A stretch of 64,000 nucleotides of DNA from Bacteroidota bacterium (GTDB taxonomy: Bacteria > Bacteroidota > Bacteroidia > AKYH767-A > 2013-40CM-41-45), in contig JADKKE010000032.1 in NCBI GenBank assembly GCA_016720655.1, positions 248,001 to 312,000 on the forward strand. Reading direction: 5' to 3'. Numbering within the stretch: the first letter of the stretch is position 1; every line of letters begins with the position of its first letter. The notes under the pieces are model-generated. The model saw only the letters and a list, made by a program, of their open reading frames with translations. It searched no databases and had not been told where the DNA came from. Both the position numbers and the translations under genes were made by a program. Shown here piece after piece: positions 18,661 through 27,857 of the stretch.

Positions 18661-19518
18661 TTATTGGTTTAAATAATCCGGTTCTGAATTTTGTAATCCG
18701 GCGGGATCAGGTGGTATGTCTCGTCTGCAATGGATGAGATAATGATCAGCAGTATCGGATAGCCATCCAAAAGAACCGAACATTCGCTCTAAGCGTTCCA
18801 GAATTTTGAGTTGAACCGGATGTTTTATGAAATAAGCATCCAAATAGGAGGGAGGAAGAAATAAACCAATTGGTCTTTGTTTTATTTTCGTCCACCCTGA
18901 TCCCAGTAATTCCATAAAGTCAGAAGGTGAATAGTAGAATGTTTTTTGAATGGAATTTCCGAGCTGAACATCCAGGCCATTCCGGTTTTTGCGCCGAAAT
19001 GCTTGCTTGAATTTTCCTTTTGCAAAAAAATAAAACCTTTCCCAAAGACAACTCCTGCTCATCAACACCATCACAAGGTTTCCCCCCGGTTTGAGCAGTC
19101 CTTGAAGATCAGAAGATAATTTTCGGATCTCCGGTTCATTCAGACAATTCAGTCCGCCAAAGTCTGAGAATATAAAATCAAATTTATTCGGAGAAAATTG
19201 TCCTGCGATTTCCCGCATGTCGCATTTGATAAATTGCAAATTGTTGTTAGAAATATTTTTTCTTTTGCCTTCCGCAATGGCGAGCATTTCGGCAGAAAGA
19301 TCAGTAGCGGTAACGATGAAACCTTTCTTGCAAAGCCAGACTGCATCTTCTCCTGTTCCGCAATTTAATTCCAGCACTTTGTTTTGGCTGCCTTCCATGG
19401 AAAGGGTATCCAGGTATTTCCAAACACGATTTCGTTGAAGAGATCCTGTTACACTTTGCGTAAAACTTGTATCATAAGTTCTCGCAACGGGATCAAAAGC
19501 ACTCGAAGGGGATTGCAT
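18661..19518 (-). CDS. Class I SAM-dependent methyltransferase
   Basis: The 285-residue protein has a Rossmann methyltransferase core: FDPVARTYDTSFT at the start, the glycine-rich SAM motif VLELNCGTGEDAVWLCKKG, TDLSAEMLAIAEGK, and FDFIFSDFGGLNCL. The C-terminal part (PSDFMELLGSGWTKIKQRPIGLFLPPSYL) is typical of small-molecule or lipid methyltransferases. It lies between two B12-binding-type radical SAM genes on the same strand, with gaps of 62 and 18 bp, and is probably part of one pathway with them. The substrate is unknown. Confidence 0.85.
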   Translation of the reverse strand: MQSPSSAFDPVARTYDTSFTQSVTGSLQRNRVWKYLDTLSMEGSQNKVLELNCGTGEDAVWLCKKGFIVTATDLSAEMLAIAEGKRKNISNNNLQFIKCDMREIAGQFSPNKFDFIFSDFGGLNCLNEPEIRKLSSDLQGLLKPGGNLVMVLMSRSCLWERFYFFAKGKFKQAFRRKNRNGLDVQLGNSIQKTFYYSPSDFMELLGSGWTKIKQRPIGLFLPPSYLDAYFIKHPVQLKILERLERMFGSFGWLSDTADHYLIHCRRDIPPDPAGLQNSEPDYLNQ

Positions 19519-19536
19519 AGTTTGAAAAGCTGCGTG

Positions 19537-21039
19537 TTAATCCGTTTTTATTGAAGACAATTCAGATGCTTTGTGTACAGCGTCCCTTTTCCATTTACTC
19601 AATTGTTGTTTGTACAGAATAGTGCCGGTTGCATGAACGGGAATGGCCGCGATTCTTTTTAATTGACGAAATGAAATCTGCACCGGATTACTGAAGAGAT
19701 TTTTAATTTCAGAAATTCCCTGTTTCGTTCGGTATACCCGGTGTACATACCGTTGCAATTGTTTGTAAAAGAAAGAAGGATAAGTATTGTCGAACATCAT
19801 TGCGAGCTCATCACTGTCGGTCCAGTTGGACTTTTCTTTCAGATCGGCTTTCACATTTTCGTAGAACTTGGTTCCGGGTAAAGGATAGCTTACGGAAATC
19901 CCAATATCATCCGGTAGAAGTTCTTTCACCATATCAATGGTCAATTGAATATCCGCTTCCGATTCACCCGGATATCCGAACTGAAGGAAAAAGGCGGGTT
20001 TGATTCCATTCTTTTTCATGAGCCGTGTAGCCAGATGGATTTGTTCCACCTTTGTACCTTTGTCCATCGCATCGAGAACTTTCTGTGAACCACTTTCCGC
20101 TCCAACCCAGATTGTTTCACATCCTGCTCGGGCAAGCGCGGCAATATTTTCATCTTCCAGCAAGAGATCAACTCTCGATTGTATTTTAAAATTAAATTTA
20201 ATCTTTTTGTTTTGTACAAGGAGTGCGAATTGATTTATCCAACCCGGCTTTAGACCGAAAATATCATCAGTCATCCACAGATGGCTTGCTCCATACGTAT
20301 TTACGAGAAAGGAAATTTCTTCTGTTACCCATTCCGGACTGTGTACATTGTATCTGTTGCCATAAATTGGTTTCGCACACCAGTTGCAATGAAAAGGACA
20401 GCCTCTTGTGGTGCTCACATTTAATGAGAAATAACCATGATGGTTCAACCAGATGTTTTTGTAGTCGTCTACATTGATTAAGTCCCATGCAGGATGCGGA
20501 AGACTATCCAGGTTTTTCAATACCTCGCGCTTCGCATTTTTTTCAATGCCTTTTTCTGTCCTGCGAATCAGTCCGGGAATTGTATCCCATTTAGTTTCTC
20601 CTGATTCAAGCATATCGATCACGTCGAGGAGAGTTTGCTCCCCTTCGCCTGCCAGAATATAGTCGGCACCTGCATTCAGGTATTTTTCACTTTGATCCGT
20701 TGAATCACTACTCGACACGATAACTTTGATCCCTTTGGTTTTTGCCAGATGAATCATTTCAAATGCTGCATCACGCATGTTCGTGAGACACATTTTTGTC
20801 AGGTAATTGAATCCATCATCATAGATAACCAGAACATCAGGTTTTTCTTCGAGCAAAGCTTTTTCTATTTGCCTGGCGCTTTCACTAAACATGTTGTCAA
20901 ATACAGTGACCCGGTACCCTGCATTTCGAACAAAAGCTGCAGCATACAATGTAGCGAGCGGCGGATAGGGCTGCTTCATTTTCCATTGTTTGGGATCAAA
21001 GCGCAGGAAATAACTATGAGTGAAAAGGATTTTTTTCAT
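19537..21039 (-). CDS. B12-binding-type radical SAM protein
   Basis: The 500-residue protein contains an N-terminal cobalamin-binding-like domain (ILFTHSYFLRFDP, PPLATLYAAAFVRNAGYRVTVFDN, YILAGEGEQTLLDVI) without the classical DxHxxG histidine. The radical SAM core follows, with VSTTRGCPFHCNWC (4Fe-4S cysteines), WMTDDIFGL, VGAESGSQKVLDAMDKG and FGYPGESEADIQ. The C-terminal ~100 residues are helical and basic. It is closely similar in design to the frameshifted protein at 17163-18598, suggesting duplication. Its ATG is 4 bp from the stop of the upstream nucleotidyltransferase-like gene, so the two are coupled. Reaction unknown. Confidence 0.9.
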   Translation of the reverse strand: MKKILFTHSYFLRFDPKQWKMKQPYPPLATLYAAAFVRNAGYRVTVFDNMFSESARQIEKALLEEKPDVLVIYDDGFNYLTKMCLTNMRDAAFEMIHLAKTKGIKVIVSSSDSTDQSEKYLNAGADYILAGEGEQTLLDVIDMLESGETKWDTIPGLIRRTEKGIEKNAKREVLKNLDSLPHPAWDLINVDDYKNIWLNHHGYFSLNVSTTRGCPFHCNWCAKPIYGNRYNVHSPEWVTEEISFLVNTYGASHLWMTDDIFGLKPGWINQFALLVQNKKIKFNFKIQSRVDLLLEDENIAALARAGCETIWVGAESGSQKVLDAMDKGTKVEQIHLATRLMKKNGIKPAFFLQFGYPGESEADIQLTIDMVKELLPDDIGISVSYPLPGTKFYENVKADLKEKSNWTDSDELAMMFDNTYPSFFYKQLQRYVHRVYRTKQGISEIKNLFSNPVQISFRQLKRIAAIPVHATGTILYKQQLSKWKRDAVHKASELSSIKTD

Positions 21040-21043
21040 TCGC

Positions 21044-22003
21044 TCAGAGACAATTTGTGAGTGAATTCAAATTGCTGTGTTTTTGCAAAAGTTTTTGTAG
21101 AACAATTTGCTGGTAACCCAAAGGATGATGTTTGGATTCATTCCTTCCATTTCTCAGGCGATGGTCAAATGTAGAAGGATCAAAATGACTGAACTTCTTT
21201 TTCCAGTGACGCAGGGTTAATCGATAACAAAAGATATCCAGTTTTTCTCCAACCACACCTCCAAAAAATCTTTCAAGCAGCGGCTTAATAAAATAGGTCC
21301 GGTTTTTTATAACCCATTCTTTCCCTCGATTTGGAAAATTTGGGTAAAAATCTTTGACCCACGCGTTTATTGACATTAAGGTTTCATACTTCGAATAATT
21401 GTATGTCGGGATGAGCGAAGACATCTCCATTGCAGAATAAATATTGCGCACCCGAACATCCATCGATTCTTCTGTGATGAAATAATTTACACAAAAATAT
21501 TTTTTAGAATTCAGAAGAAATATTTTTTTGAACAGCACTAATAATGTGCGTGCAACCCACATTCGACCCGGTTTCGTAATGATGAAGTAGTCGATGTCCG
21601 ATTTTTTATCCATGTAATACTTCGAAATTGACCCGGAAAGACAAATGGAACGGATAAACGGAAAACGGGCTATGATGGAAGAAAAGAATCTGGCTTTTTT
21701 CAAATATTTATGCGCCAGCTTTTCGCCTTCAATCCTTTTTTGAATTGCATCCTTGTTGCAATTAACGAGATAATATCCCCTGTGTTCATGGATATATCCT
21801 TTCCGGAGCATTTGTTCAACCTGTGTTTTTATAAGTTCCGGTTGAGCAACAGGTTTCCCCATGCATTGAATGATCTCATCGAAAAGAAGCGGGTGATTAA
21901 AGATTTCAAAATATAACAAAGTCCTGATAACCAAAGATTCAGTTTGGGACAATGCCGTTTCTTCCGCAGAGCTTGGTGAAATAAAAGCAGAAACCAGGTT
22001 CAT
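21044..22003 (-). CDS. Nucleotidyltransferase-fold protein with N-terminal winged helix
   Basis: The 319-residue protein has an N-terminal ~90 residues that look like a winged-helix module (LVIRTLLYFEIFNHPLLFDEII...MLRKGYIHEHRGYYLV). The next segment has the polymerase-beta-type nucleotidyltransferase signature: ICLSGSISKYYMDKKSDIDYFIIT, a GS motif followed by DxD metal ligands near residues 122-141. The rest is helical and basic. Proteins of this architecture occur in Bacteroidota beside radical SAM genes, but I know of no assigned function. Its stop is directly before the start of the radical SAM gene downstream, making a coupled pair. Confidence 0.7.
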   Translation of the reverse strand: MNLVSAFISPSSAEETALSQTESLVIRTLLYFEIFNHPLLFDEIIQCMGKPVAQPELIKTQVEQMLRKGYIHEHRGYYLVNCNKDAIQKRIEGEKLAHKYLKKARFFSSIIARFPFIRSICLSGSISKYYMDKKSDIDYFIITKPGRMWVARTLLVLFKKIFLLNSKKYFCVNYFITEESMDVRVRNIYSAMEMSSLIPTYNYSKYETLMSINAWVKDFYPNFPNRGKEWVIKNRTYFIKPLLERFFGGVVGEKLDIFCYRLTLRHWKKKFSHFDPSTFDHRLRNGRNESKHHPLGYQQIVLQKLLQKHSNLNSLTNCL

Positions 22004-22153
22004 GCTTTCAAAGGTAATTCAATCTGCTGAAGTTTGGATTTATTCTTGGAAAATGGCAATAATGTGAAAAATCAAAGATCTCCGCTATTGCTTTTGAATC
22101 AACCTTGAATCGTAAACCTTAAAAAATCGAATGATGATGACGAATACTATTTC

Positions 22154-22879
22154 TCAGGCCAGTTTTTGTATCTGAAAAATGAAATTCTTTTCAATCAGAT
22201 TTCTACGGGTTAGTTTTAGTTTTAATTCCAAGCCCTTGTCGCTGGCAATTTTCTGAATGGTTTTCAGGTCACAATCGTCAGAAAGAATCATGATGGCTTC
22301 TGTTTCGTTGTGCATGTATGAACTTAATCCTTCAAATAGATTTTTGAAATATTCAAATTCTTCACCACAGTACCATGCATAATCTTCGGGAATTGAAATC
22401 TTACCTCTGTAATAAGGAGGATTGATAACTATGACATCGTACCTGTACGCAGCAAGTTTTTGGAACAAATCCGACTGGATTACTTCCAGTGTACCGTCGT
22501 TCTTTATAATTTTTGAAAGATTCCGATCGCGATTAATACGGATATTCATGACAGCAGTCAGGTTGATATCTGTCGCAGTTACATAAGCTCCTTCAATGGC
22601 TGCTTTCACTGAAATCAATCCACTTCCCGCACCGAGTTCGAGAACATGCAGCCTTTGCATGTTTACGAATTCCAGATATTCGAGAAGAAATCGAGTGCTG
22701 TAAAAAAGTCCCGGATGAAACACACCGGGAAGGACAGTGATAGGAATGTTTCTGTACGTGTATGGACGTTCTCTGCCGGTATACCATTTCACAAGGGGTT
22801 TGTATACCGTATCAAGAATTTTCTTTTCTGCTGTCCGAATGGGGTTTTTCCGCAAAGTAGAAGTATGTAGGGTTTGCAT
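22154..22879 (-). CDS. N5/N6-type SAM-dependent methyltransferase (NPPY motif)
   Basis: The 241-residue protein has a SAM-binding motif HVLELGAGSGLISVKAA, an acidic loop VTATDINLTAVMNI, and the catalytic VIVINPPYYRGK. NPPY is used by enzymes that methylate amide or exocyclic amine nitrogens in proteins, RNA or DNA. The N-terminal segment (YTYRNIPITVLPGVFHPGLFYSTRFLLEYL) is like HemK/RsmC small-domain methyltransferases. It begins the minus-strand group ending in the radical SAM gene at 17163; a 150-bp gap separates it from the nucleotidyltransferase-like gene. Substrate uncertain. Confidence 0.85.
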   Translation of the reverse strand: MQTLHTSTLRKNPIRTAEKKILDTVYKPLVKWYTGRERPYTYRNIPITVLPGVFHPGLFYSTRFLLEYLEFVNMQRLHVLELGAGSGLISVKAAIEGAYVTATDINLTAVMNIRINRDRNLSKIIKNDGTLEVIQSDLFQKLAAYRYDVIVINPPYYRGKISIPEDYAWYCGEEFEYFKNLFEGLSSYMHNETEAIMILSDDCDLKTIQKIASDKGLELKLKLTRRNLIEKNFIFQIQKLA

Positions 22880-23024
22880 TAGAAGCCTTTGAATAAGACG
22901 CTTGAATTCAGAATTAAGGCTAAAAATCAGTAAATTTCAACACATATGGGAGGAAAGGTTGCTGAACCGGGAAAAATAAGCCCCGAACGGGAATTTCTGT
23001 ATTCTCTATTCGCAGCGAACAGCT

Positions 23025-23562
23025 GTTATTAGGTTATTGAGTTATTAAGCTATTGGCGGCAAACTGTCTAAACACAGAACACGGAACACGGAACTCTGAA
23101 CACGGAACTAAGGAGTTATTAGGTTATTGAGTTATTAAGTTATTTGCTCCAACCTGTCTAAACACAGAACACGGAACTCTGAACTCTGAACACAGAACTA
23201 AGGAGTTATTAGGTTATTGAGTTATTAAGTTATTTGCTCCAACCTGTCTAAACACGGAACACGGAACTAAGGAGTTATTAGGTTATTGAGTTATTAAGTT
23301 ATTGGCTCCAACCTGTCTAAACACGGAACACGGAACTCTGAACTCTGAACACAGAACTAAGGAGTTATTAGGTTATTGAGTTATTAAGTTATTTGCTCCA
23401 ACCTGTCTAAACACAGAACACTGAACTCTGAACACTGAACACAGAACTAAGCAGTTATTAGGTTATTCGCAGCAACCTGTCTAAACACAGAACTCGGAAC
23501 TCTAAACACCGAACTCGAAACTGAACTTTAAACTTTAAACCTTAAACTTTGAACTTTGAACT
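23025..23562 (+). repeat. 90-bp composite tandem repeat built from 8-mers and heptads
   Basis: Six units start at 23025, 23115, 23205, 23274, 23364 and 23454. Four are exactly 90 bp, one is 69 bp and the last is degenerate. Each unit has a block of 8-mers of type GTTATTAG/GTTATTGA/GTTATTAA, a fixed core GCTCCAACCTGTCT, then heptads of type AACACGG, AACTCTG, AACTAAG. The 69-bp unit lacks exactly three heptads (21 bp). The last unit continues as AACTTTA/AACTTTG heptads right up to the stop codon of the gene at 23563. The 684-bp spacer has no credible ORF. Repeats touch one another, so this is not a CRISPR. Confidence 0.95.
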
Positions 23563-25128
23563 CTAGAACCCCTCCACCTCAGGTTGCCTGTATTTCCAGA
23601 TTTTCTGAAGTGCTTTTATTTCAAATGGAAATTTATAGAATTCATTTTTATAGCGGAAACTACTAATTGTACGCATAGCTCTGGATTGTATCGGGCTAAG
23701 GCGAATGTCTGAAACAGTTGGGAAATATCCATTGAGCACAGTTTCGAAATTCCGGATGTAATCGATCATTTCCGGAGTGAGCCATGGAGTGAGCGGGTTT
23801 TTTCGAAGATCAAAATTCTCCCAATGCGGATCTATCCATTCATCAAGCGTTTTTGGAAATCGAAAACCGGAAGCGAGTACAGCAGCATACATTTCACTTC
23901 CCGGAGTGGGTACCGGACTGTAGGTATATATTATTATTTCAGTTTGCGGATTTATTTCTTTGATCTGACGGATGAAGGAAACATCTTCACGAATTTGTTT
24001 CCAGACCTGCTCTTCTGTTTTACCCGGAAATCCCAAAACAAATGAGTATTCCGGAATGATATCGAATTTCCGGATGCGTGCAGCAAACTCTCTTATCTGT
24101 TTTCCAGTCTGTGTTCCTCCTTTGTCCATTTGCTTCAACACAGAATCGTTTCCGGTTTCAGCACCAAAAAAAATCATTTTGCAACCCGCTTCACGCATTC
24201 GATACAGCGATTCATCGCTGTATTTATCAATGGTGTCAATTCGTCCTTCTCCCCACCAGGTCATTTTTTCCGGCTTGATCAGGGAAGCAAATTCCACCGT
24301 GCGCTTTTCAGACACAAAAAAATTATTGTCATGGAATTCAATTGCATCTCCTCCGAAATTTTCTTTTAAATATTTTATATCATCATAAATATGCTTTGCA
24401 GATTTTGCTTTCCATCGCGCGTTGTAAATAGGGACAACTGCACAAAATGAACAGGTAAACGGACATCCAATACTTGAATGATACGCGATGGTTTTCGTTC
24501 CGAGATATGTTTTGCCCAGATACTTTTGCAAAGAATAAAATTCGTTCAGTTTTTTGTAGGGCAAGGCCGGCAATTCATCCTGATCGTACAATTCATCCTT
24601 TTTTGAAATGAAGTACAAACTATCTGTTTGCGTTTGAAGAGATGCCTGGTTTTGTTCTAAAGTTTTTCGTTGGGGAAATTTTCCTTTTCTGAAAATAATA
24701 TTTCCAATTGATTCCGGTTCGATAGATCCATATTCAATTGCGTCCAGTAATTTCGGAAAAGCAATATCTCCCGGGCCATTCACAACAACATCAACAATTC
24801 CGGAATCGAGAACGACCTCGTACTGATTGGAAGGAAAATAACCGCCCCAAATAATTACTACCTCCGGAAAAAGTTCACGGATTCGACGTGTGAATGGAAT
24901 GGCCTGTTTTAACTGTGGTCCGGGCATTACTGTACACCCGAAATACCTGACCTTTCCTGTTTGGAGCTGAGCAAGCAATTTCGGCCATGGATCCAATTCC
25001 ATGTTTCCATCAACAATTACCCAGGGATATTTACCTTCAATGGATGCAGCAACAGATAGTACACTGTTCGGCAAACGAGGCTTGGATTTCGCAGCCCTTG
25101 GATTAAATAAAAGTACCGTAGGCTTCAT
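23563..25128 (-). CDS. B12-binding-type radical SAM protein
   Basis: The 521-residue protein starts MKPTVLLFNPRAAKSK and has an N-terminal cobalamin-binding-like domain (PNSVLSVAASIEGKYPWVIVDGN, WGGYFPSNQYEVVL, VVNGPGDIAFPKLLDAI). The radical SAM core has SSIGCPFTCSFC, FHDNNFFVSEKR, FGAETGNDSVLKQMDKGG and VLGFPGKTEEQVWKQI. It belongs to the same broad class as the proteins at 17163 and 19537 but a different subgroup. The stop codon lies in the last heptad of the adjoining repeat array. Downstream on the same strand are the methyltransferase and nucleotidyltransferase genes. The substrate is unknown. Confidence 0.9.
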   Translation of the reverse strand: MKPTVLLFNPRAAKSKPRLPNSVLSVAASIEGKYPWVIVDGNMELDPWPKLLAQLQTGKVRYFGCTVMPGPQLKQAIPFTRRIRELFPEVVIIWGGYFPSNQYEVVLDSGIVDVVVNGPGDIAFPKLLDAIEYGSIEPESIGNIIFRKGKFPQRKTLEQNQASLQTQTDSLYFISKKDELYDQDELPALPYKKLNEFYSLQKYLGKTYLGTKTIAYHSSIGCPFTCSFCAVVPIYNARWKAKSAKHIYDDIKYLKENFGGDAIEFHDNNFFVSEKRTVEFASLIKPEKMTWWGEGRIDTIDKYSDESLYRMREAGCKMIFFGAETGNDSVLKQMDKGGTQTGKQIREFAARIRKFDIIPEYSFVLGFPGKTEEQVWKQIREDVSFIRQIKEINPQTEIIIYTYSPVPTPGSEMYAAVLASGFRFPKTLDEWIDPHWENFDLRKNPLTPWLTPEMIDYIRNFETVLNGYFPTVSDIRLSPIQSRAMRTISSFRYKNEFYKFPFEIKALQKIWKYRQPEVEGF

Positions 25129-25168
25129 ACTTACTCGCTTTTCCTGTGCAATGGCATTTAGCGTTTTA

Positions 25169-25258
25169 AGTATTAAGATTTAGGTATAAAGTATTAGGTA
25201 TAAGGACAGAGTCAGTTGGGCAAAATACTTTATACTTTATACTTTATACCTATTACCA
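25169..25258 (+). repeat. Paired heptad arrays GGTATAA/AGTATTA and ATACTTT, inverted
   Basis: The left arm (25169-25203) reads in exact 7-base steps: AGTATTA, AGATTTA, GGTATAA, AGTATTA, GGTATAA. After about 20 bases the right arm (25225-25252) reads ATACTTT three times, then ATACCTA. The right arm is largely the reverse complement of the left, so a long imperfect hairpin is possible between the 134-aa gene and the radical SAM gene. Confidence 0.9.
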
Positions 25259-25272
25259 AATACCGTCAGCAA

Positions 25273-25635
25273 TCAATTCACATTCCCCCACACATACTCC
25301 GCAAGGAATAATTTTTTCCAGAATCCCGGAAGGTCCTCTTCAAAAAGTTGCGAAAGTTCGTCTTCGTAATTAATCGTTATTTCTTTCAGTGTGTTGAAAA
25401 GCATATGGTCGAGGTAGAACATTTTCGATGGACTTTCTTTTACCAAATGATACTTTTCAAGTTCGCCATTCACGAGGGCCATGAATTCGGAAGCGCTTAC
25501 CTTTTCGGTAGTGAGCTCGGAATCCACCGCAACGTTTCCATCTTTTTCTTTGAGCTTTGTGAAAGATTCGATTTGTACGTCACACAGGTGACGCACAATT
25601 TGTTCTTCGTTCTGACTGAGTTCTACAATTAGCAT
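25273..25635 (-). CDS. Small uncharacterised acidic protein
   Basis: I do not recognise this gene. From ATG 25635 it encodes about 120 residues starting MLIVELSQNEEQIVRHLCD (an upstream ATG at 25677 would add 14 residues). It is acidic and mostly helical by appearance, with no signal peptide, membrane segment or cysteine motif. The C terminus (LSQLFEEDLPGFWKKLFLAEYVWG) is amphipathic. It sits between the methyltransferase at 25823 and the radical SAM gene, in the same direction, so it may be an accessory protein of that block. Its normal codon use and intact frame argue that it is real. Confidence 0.6.
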   Translation of the reverse strand: MLIVELSQNEEQIVRHLCDVQIESFTKLKEKDGNVAVDSELTTEKVSASEFMALVNGELEKYHLVKESPSKMFYLDHMLFNTLKEITINYEDELSQLFEEDLPGFWKKLFLAEYVWGNVN

Positions 25636-25822
25636 GGGTTCTGTGACTATGCAGCGAATGTAATTCAGGGAAATCAATTCGTGGTGTTAAATTATCCACA
25701 TCGAACTTTTTTTCTACACTTCTGCTTGTTAAACAACCTACAACACTGAAAAACACGCAGATTATTTATGAACCAAATTGCGCGGGGGAATTGTTTCTGC
25801 TCAATATAGATCCTCCTGCAGT

Positions 25823-26683
25823 TCAATGGGCCGGTTTGTCATACTTTCCTGACAAATAAAGGGGACGCAAACCAATTATTTTGGCCACAACATTCTTCCA
25901 TCCGGATCCCGGATAGTCAGTAAATTTAAAGTTCGACTTTTGAAGTTGCTTTAAATCTTCATGATTCAGATATCCTTTTCCCGCCTGAAAATACAAGTCA
26001 ACTCCGTGTTGTTTCTTCCAGGATTTTTCCTTTTCACGGATTAATTTCACTTTTCTTTTTTCTCGGAGAAAAACAGGAGAACCAATCACCAGCAGAACTC
26101 CTCCTGCCTTGAGTTTTTCTTTCAATTTATTTGCGTAGCTCCGCGGATCCGGCATAAACTGCAAACAGTGATTTACTACGATCAGGTCAAATGTTTCAGC
26201 TATCAGGGAAAGATCCTGCAGATTCGTCTGTATGCAAATAGCTGTTGGTGAATTTTTTTTAACTGCCTGAAGTCCGTAGGGTTCTTCTCGAAAATAATCC
26301 ACTGCAACGATAGCATGTCCTGCTTTGGCTAAGTGATGACTAAGCCAACCATTCCAGGGTCCAATTTCAAGAATGGATTGGTTTCGTTTGTTGGCGATGG
26401 ACTCCATCACGACTTGTAAACTTAGTCTCCGGTAAGCCCACTCTTTTTTTCTTGATCCTGTAAAAACAAAAGGCGAATTCTTGTGTTCCTCATTGCTCCA
26501 GTCCTCAGACTGGCTTTTATATATTTTATGATAATTCTGAAGAAAAGGAACAAGCTGTTTTCGGAATTCCACAGAAAACAATTCAATAATTCCATCACTG
26601 CTTCGCACTAAATGATCATGAACACATCGATGGGTCCCAGAGTCAATTGGTTCGGAGCATTCAGGACACCTTAATGAGATCAT
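25823..26683 (-). CDS. SAM-dependent methyltransferase with N-terminal zinc-ribbon-like segment
   Basis: The 286-residue protein begins with a small Cys/His cluster (CPECSEPIDSGTHRCVHDH) resembling the zinc knuckle or Trm112-like head of some methyltransferases. The Rossmann core follows: ILEIGPWNGWLSHHLAKAGH, VAVDYFREE and FDLIVVNHCLQFMPDPRSYANKL. Class I methyltransferases of this kind act on sugars, lipids or RNA. Its start overlaps the end of the flippase gene by 23 bp, so the two are translationally coupled; a role in modifying an exported glycan or lipid is plausible but not shown. Confidence 0.82.
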   Translation of the reverse strand: MISLRCPECSEPIDSGTHRCVHDHLVRSSDGIIELFSVEFRKQLVPFLQNYHKIYKSQSEDWSNEEHKNSPFVFTGSRKKEWAYRRLSLQVVMESIANKRNQSILEIGPWNGWLSHHLAKAGHAIVAVDYFREEPYGLQAVKKNSPTAICIQTNLQDLSLIAETFDLIVVNHCLQFMPDPRSYANKLKEKLKAGGVLLVIGSPVFLREKRKVKLIREKEKSWKKQHGVDLYFQAGKGYLNHEDLKQLQKSNFKFTDYPGSGWKNVVAKIIGLRPLYLSGKYDKPAH

Positions 26684-27856
26684 TTTTTATAATTTTTTTT
26701 TCGATAAACAAATACAAAGCGACATTCAGGACCTGAACAAGTGAAGCCGCAAGTAAGGCTCCGGTCATTCCCAATGATGGGAGCCACAAAATATTCAGAC
26801 TAATATTCAGGATAATTCCCGCGAGATTCACATTCAACACTGTTTTTTCTTTTCCGATTTTATACAGATAATAAATCTTTGGCAGGTAAAAATATACCGG
26901 AACTACATATAGTATTCCTATCCATAAAAATACAGTGTTGAATTCGAGGTGAAAAAAAATAGCGCATCCCCAGAGAATTGCCGGTACTCCAAGCATTGCA
27001 ACCAGAATCCCTATTCCCCAAAATTGAGTAATCATTCTTTTGGTCGCTTGCCGGTTTATCCTGTAAAAATTCTTCATGAAAGGTTGGAAGATAAAATTGG
27101 ATAAAGCTTGCAGGTAGATCAGGAAATTTAACAAAACACTGTACTGAGCAACCTGGATCTTGTCCAGATTGAAAGAAACCAGATATAAATCTGCCCGCGA
27201 ACTGATCATCCCCGAGATCGACAATAAGAAAAACGGAAATGCTCCGGTAAAAAAGCTCATTCGATATCCACCATTTAATGCCGTCTTAATTTCTTTGGAA
27301 AAATAGACTGACAGCACGAGAGCTTTTAGTGCATCCAATAAGAGGAAACTATTCATCAGCCACAATACACCTGTATTTTCAGGTCGGATCCAGTGCAGGA
27401 GTCCGAAGAAAACCAAAGCCAAACTTTCCAGCAACAGCGTGATTCCGATTTTTTTTGGAAAAGCAAAATCGGATCGAAGCTCAGATAAAGAAAACGAACC
27501 AGGAGCCAACAAATTAAAGTAATCTTCAAATCATTTTCGAATGGGAAAAAAACAAATAAAATAATTCCACCAATAACAAGCAGGAATCTCGACCGAAGGG
27601 AGGAAAACCAATGATTGAAAATATCTTTTGGACTTTTACTAAATTCCCTGAGTAGAAATTCTTTGCTTCCAAAACCGGTGATTTGTAAGGCTAGCATCAG
27701 CAACAAAAAAATCTTCGTATAAGAACCCCACAATTCCGGAGAGATCCAGCGAATGACGAGCCAGGAACACACCATGTTTGCAACCGGTGCCGACATGTTG
27801 GCCAAAGTATTGAGTAGTACAATGCGGAAACGCTTGATCAGTTTTTCGGAATCCAT
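26661..27856 (-). pseudogene. Polysaccharide flippase (Wzx/MATE-like), 1-bp frameshift
   Basis: Two overlapping minus-strand frames together give a polytopic protein of about 399 residues. The first starts MDSEKLIKRFRIVLLNTLANMSAPVANMVC (ATG 27856) and shows the Wzx-like N terminus with LLREFSKSPKDIFNHW. The frame breaks at a run of eight T (27439-27446). Adding one base joins DPILLFQKK to IGITLLLESLALVFFGLL and the remaining helices (ALNGGYRMSFFTGAFPFF...LVQVLNVALYLFIEKK). Such proteins flip lipid-linked glycans across the inner membrane. It is coupled to the GT87-like gene upstream (1 bp apart) and the methyltransferase downstream. A homopolymer deletion error is likely. Confidence 0.82.
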
Positions 27857-27857
27857 C

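Noticed and set aside
23025..23562. CRISPR array
   Set aside because: Repeats are contiguous and lack unique spacers; units differ by whole heptads; no cas genes nearby.
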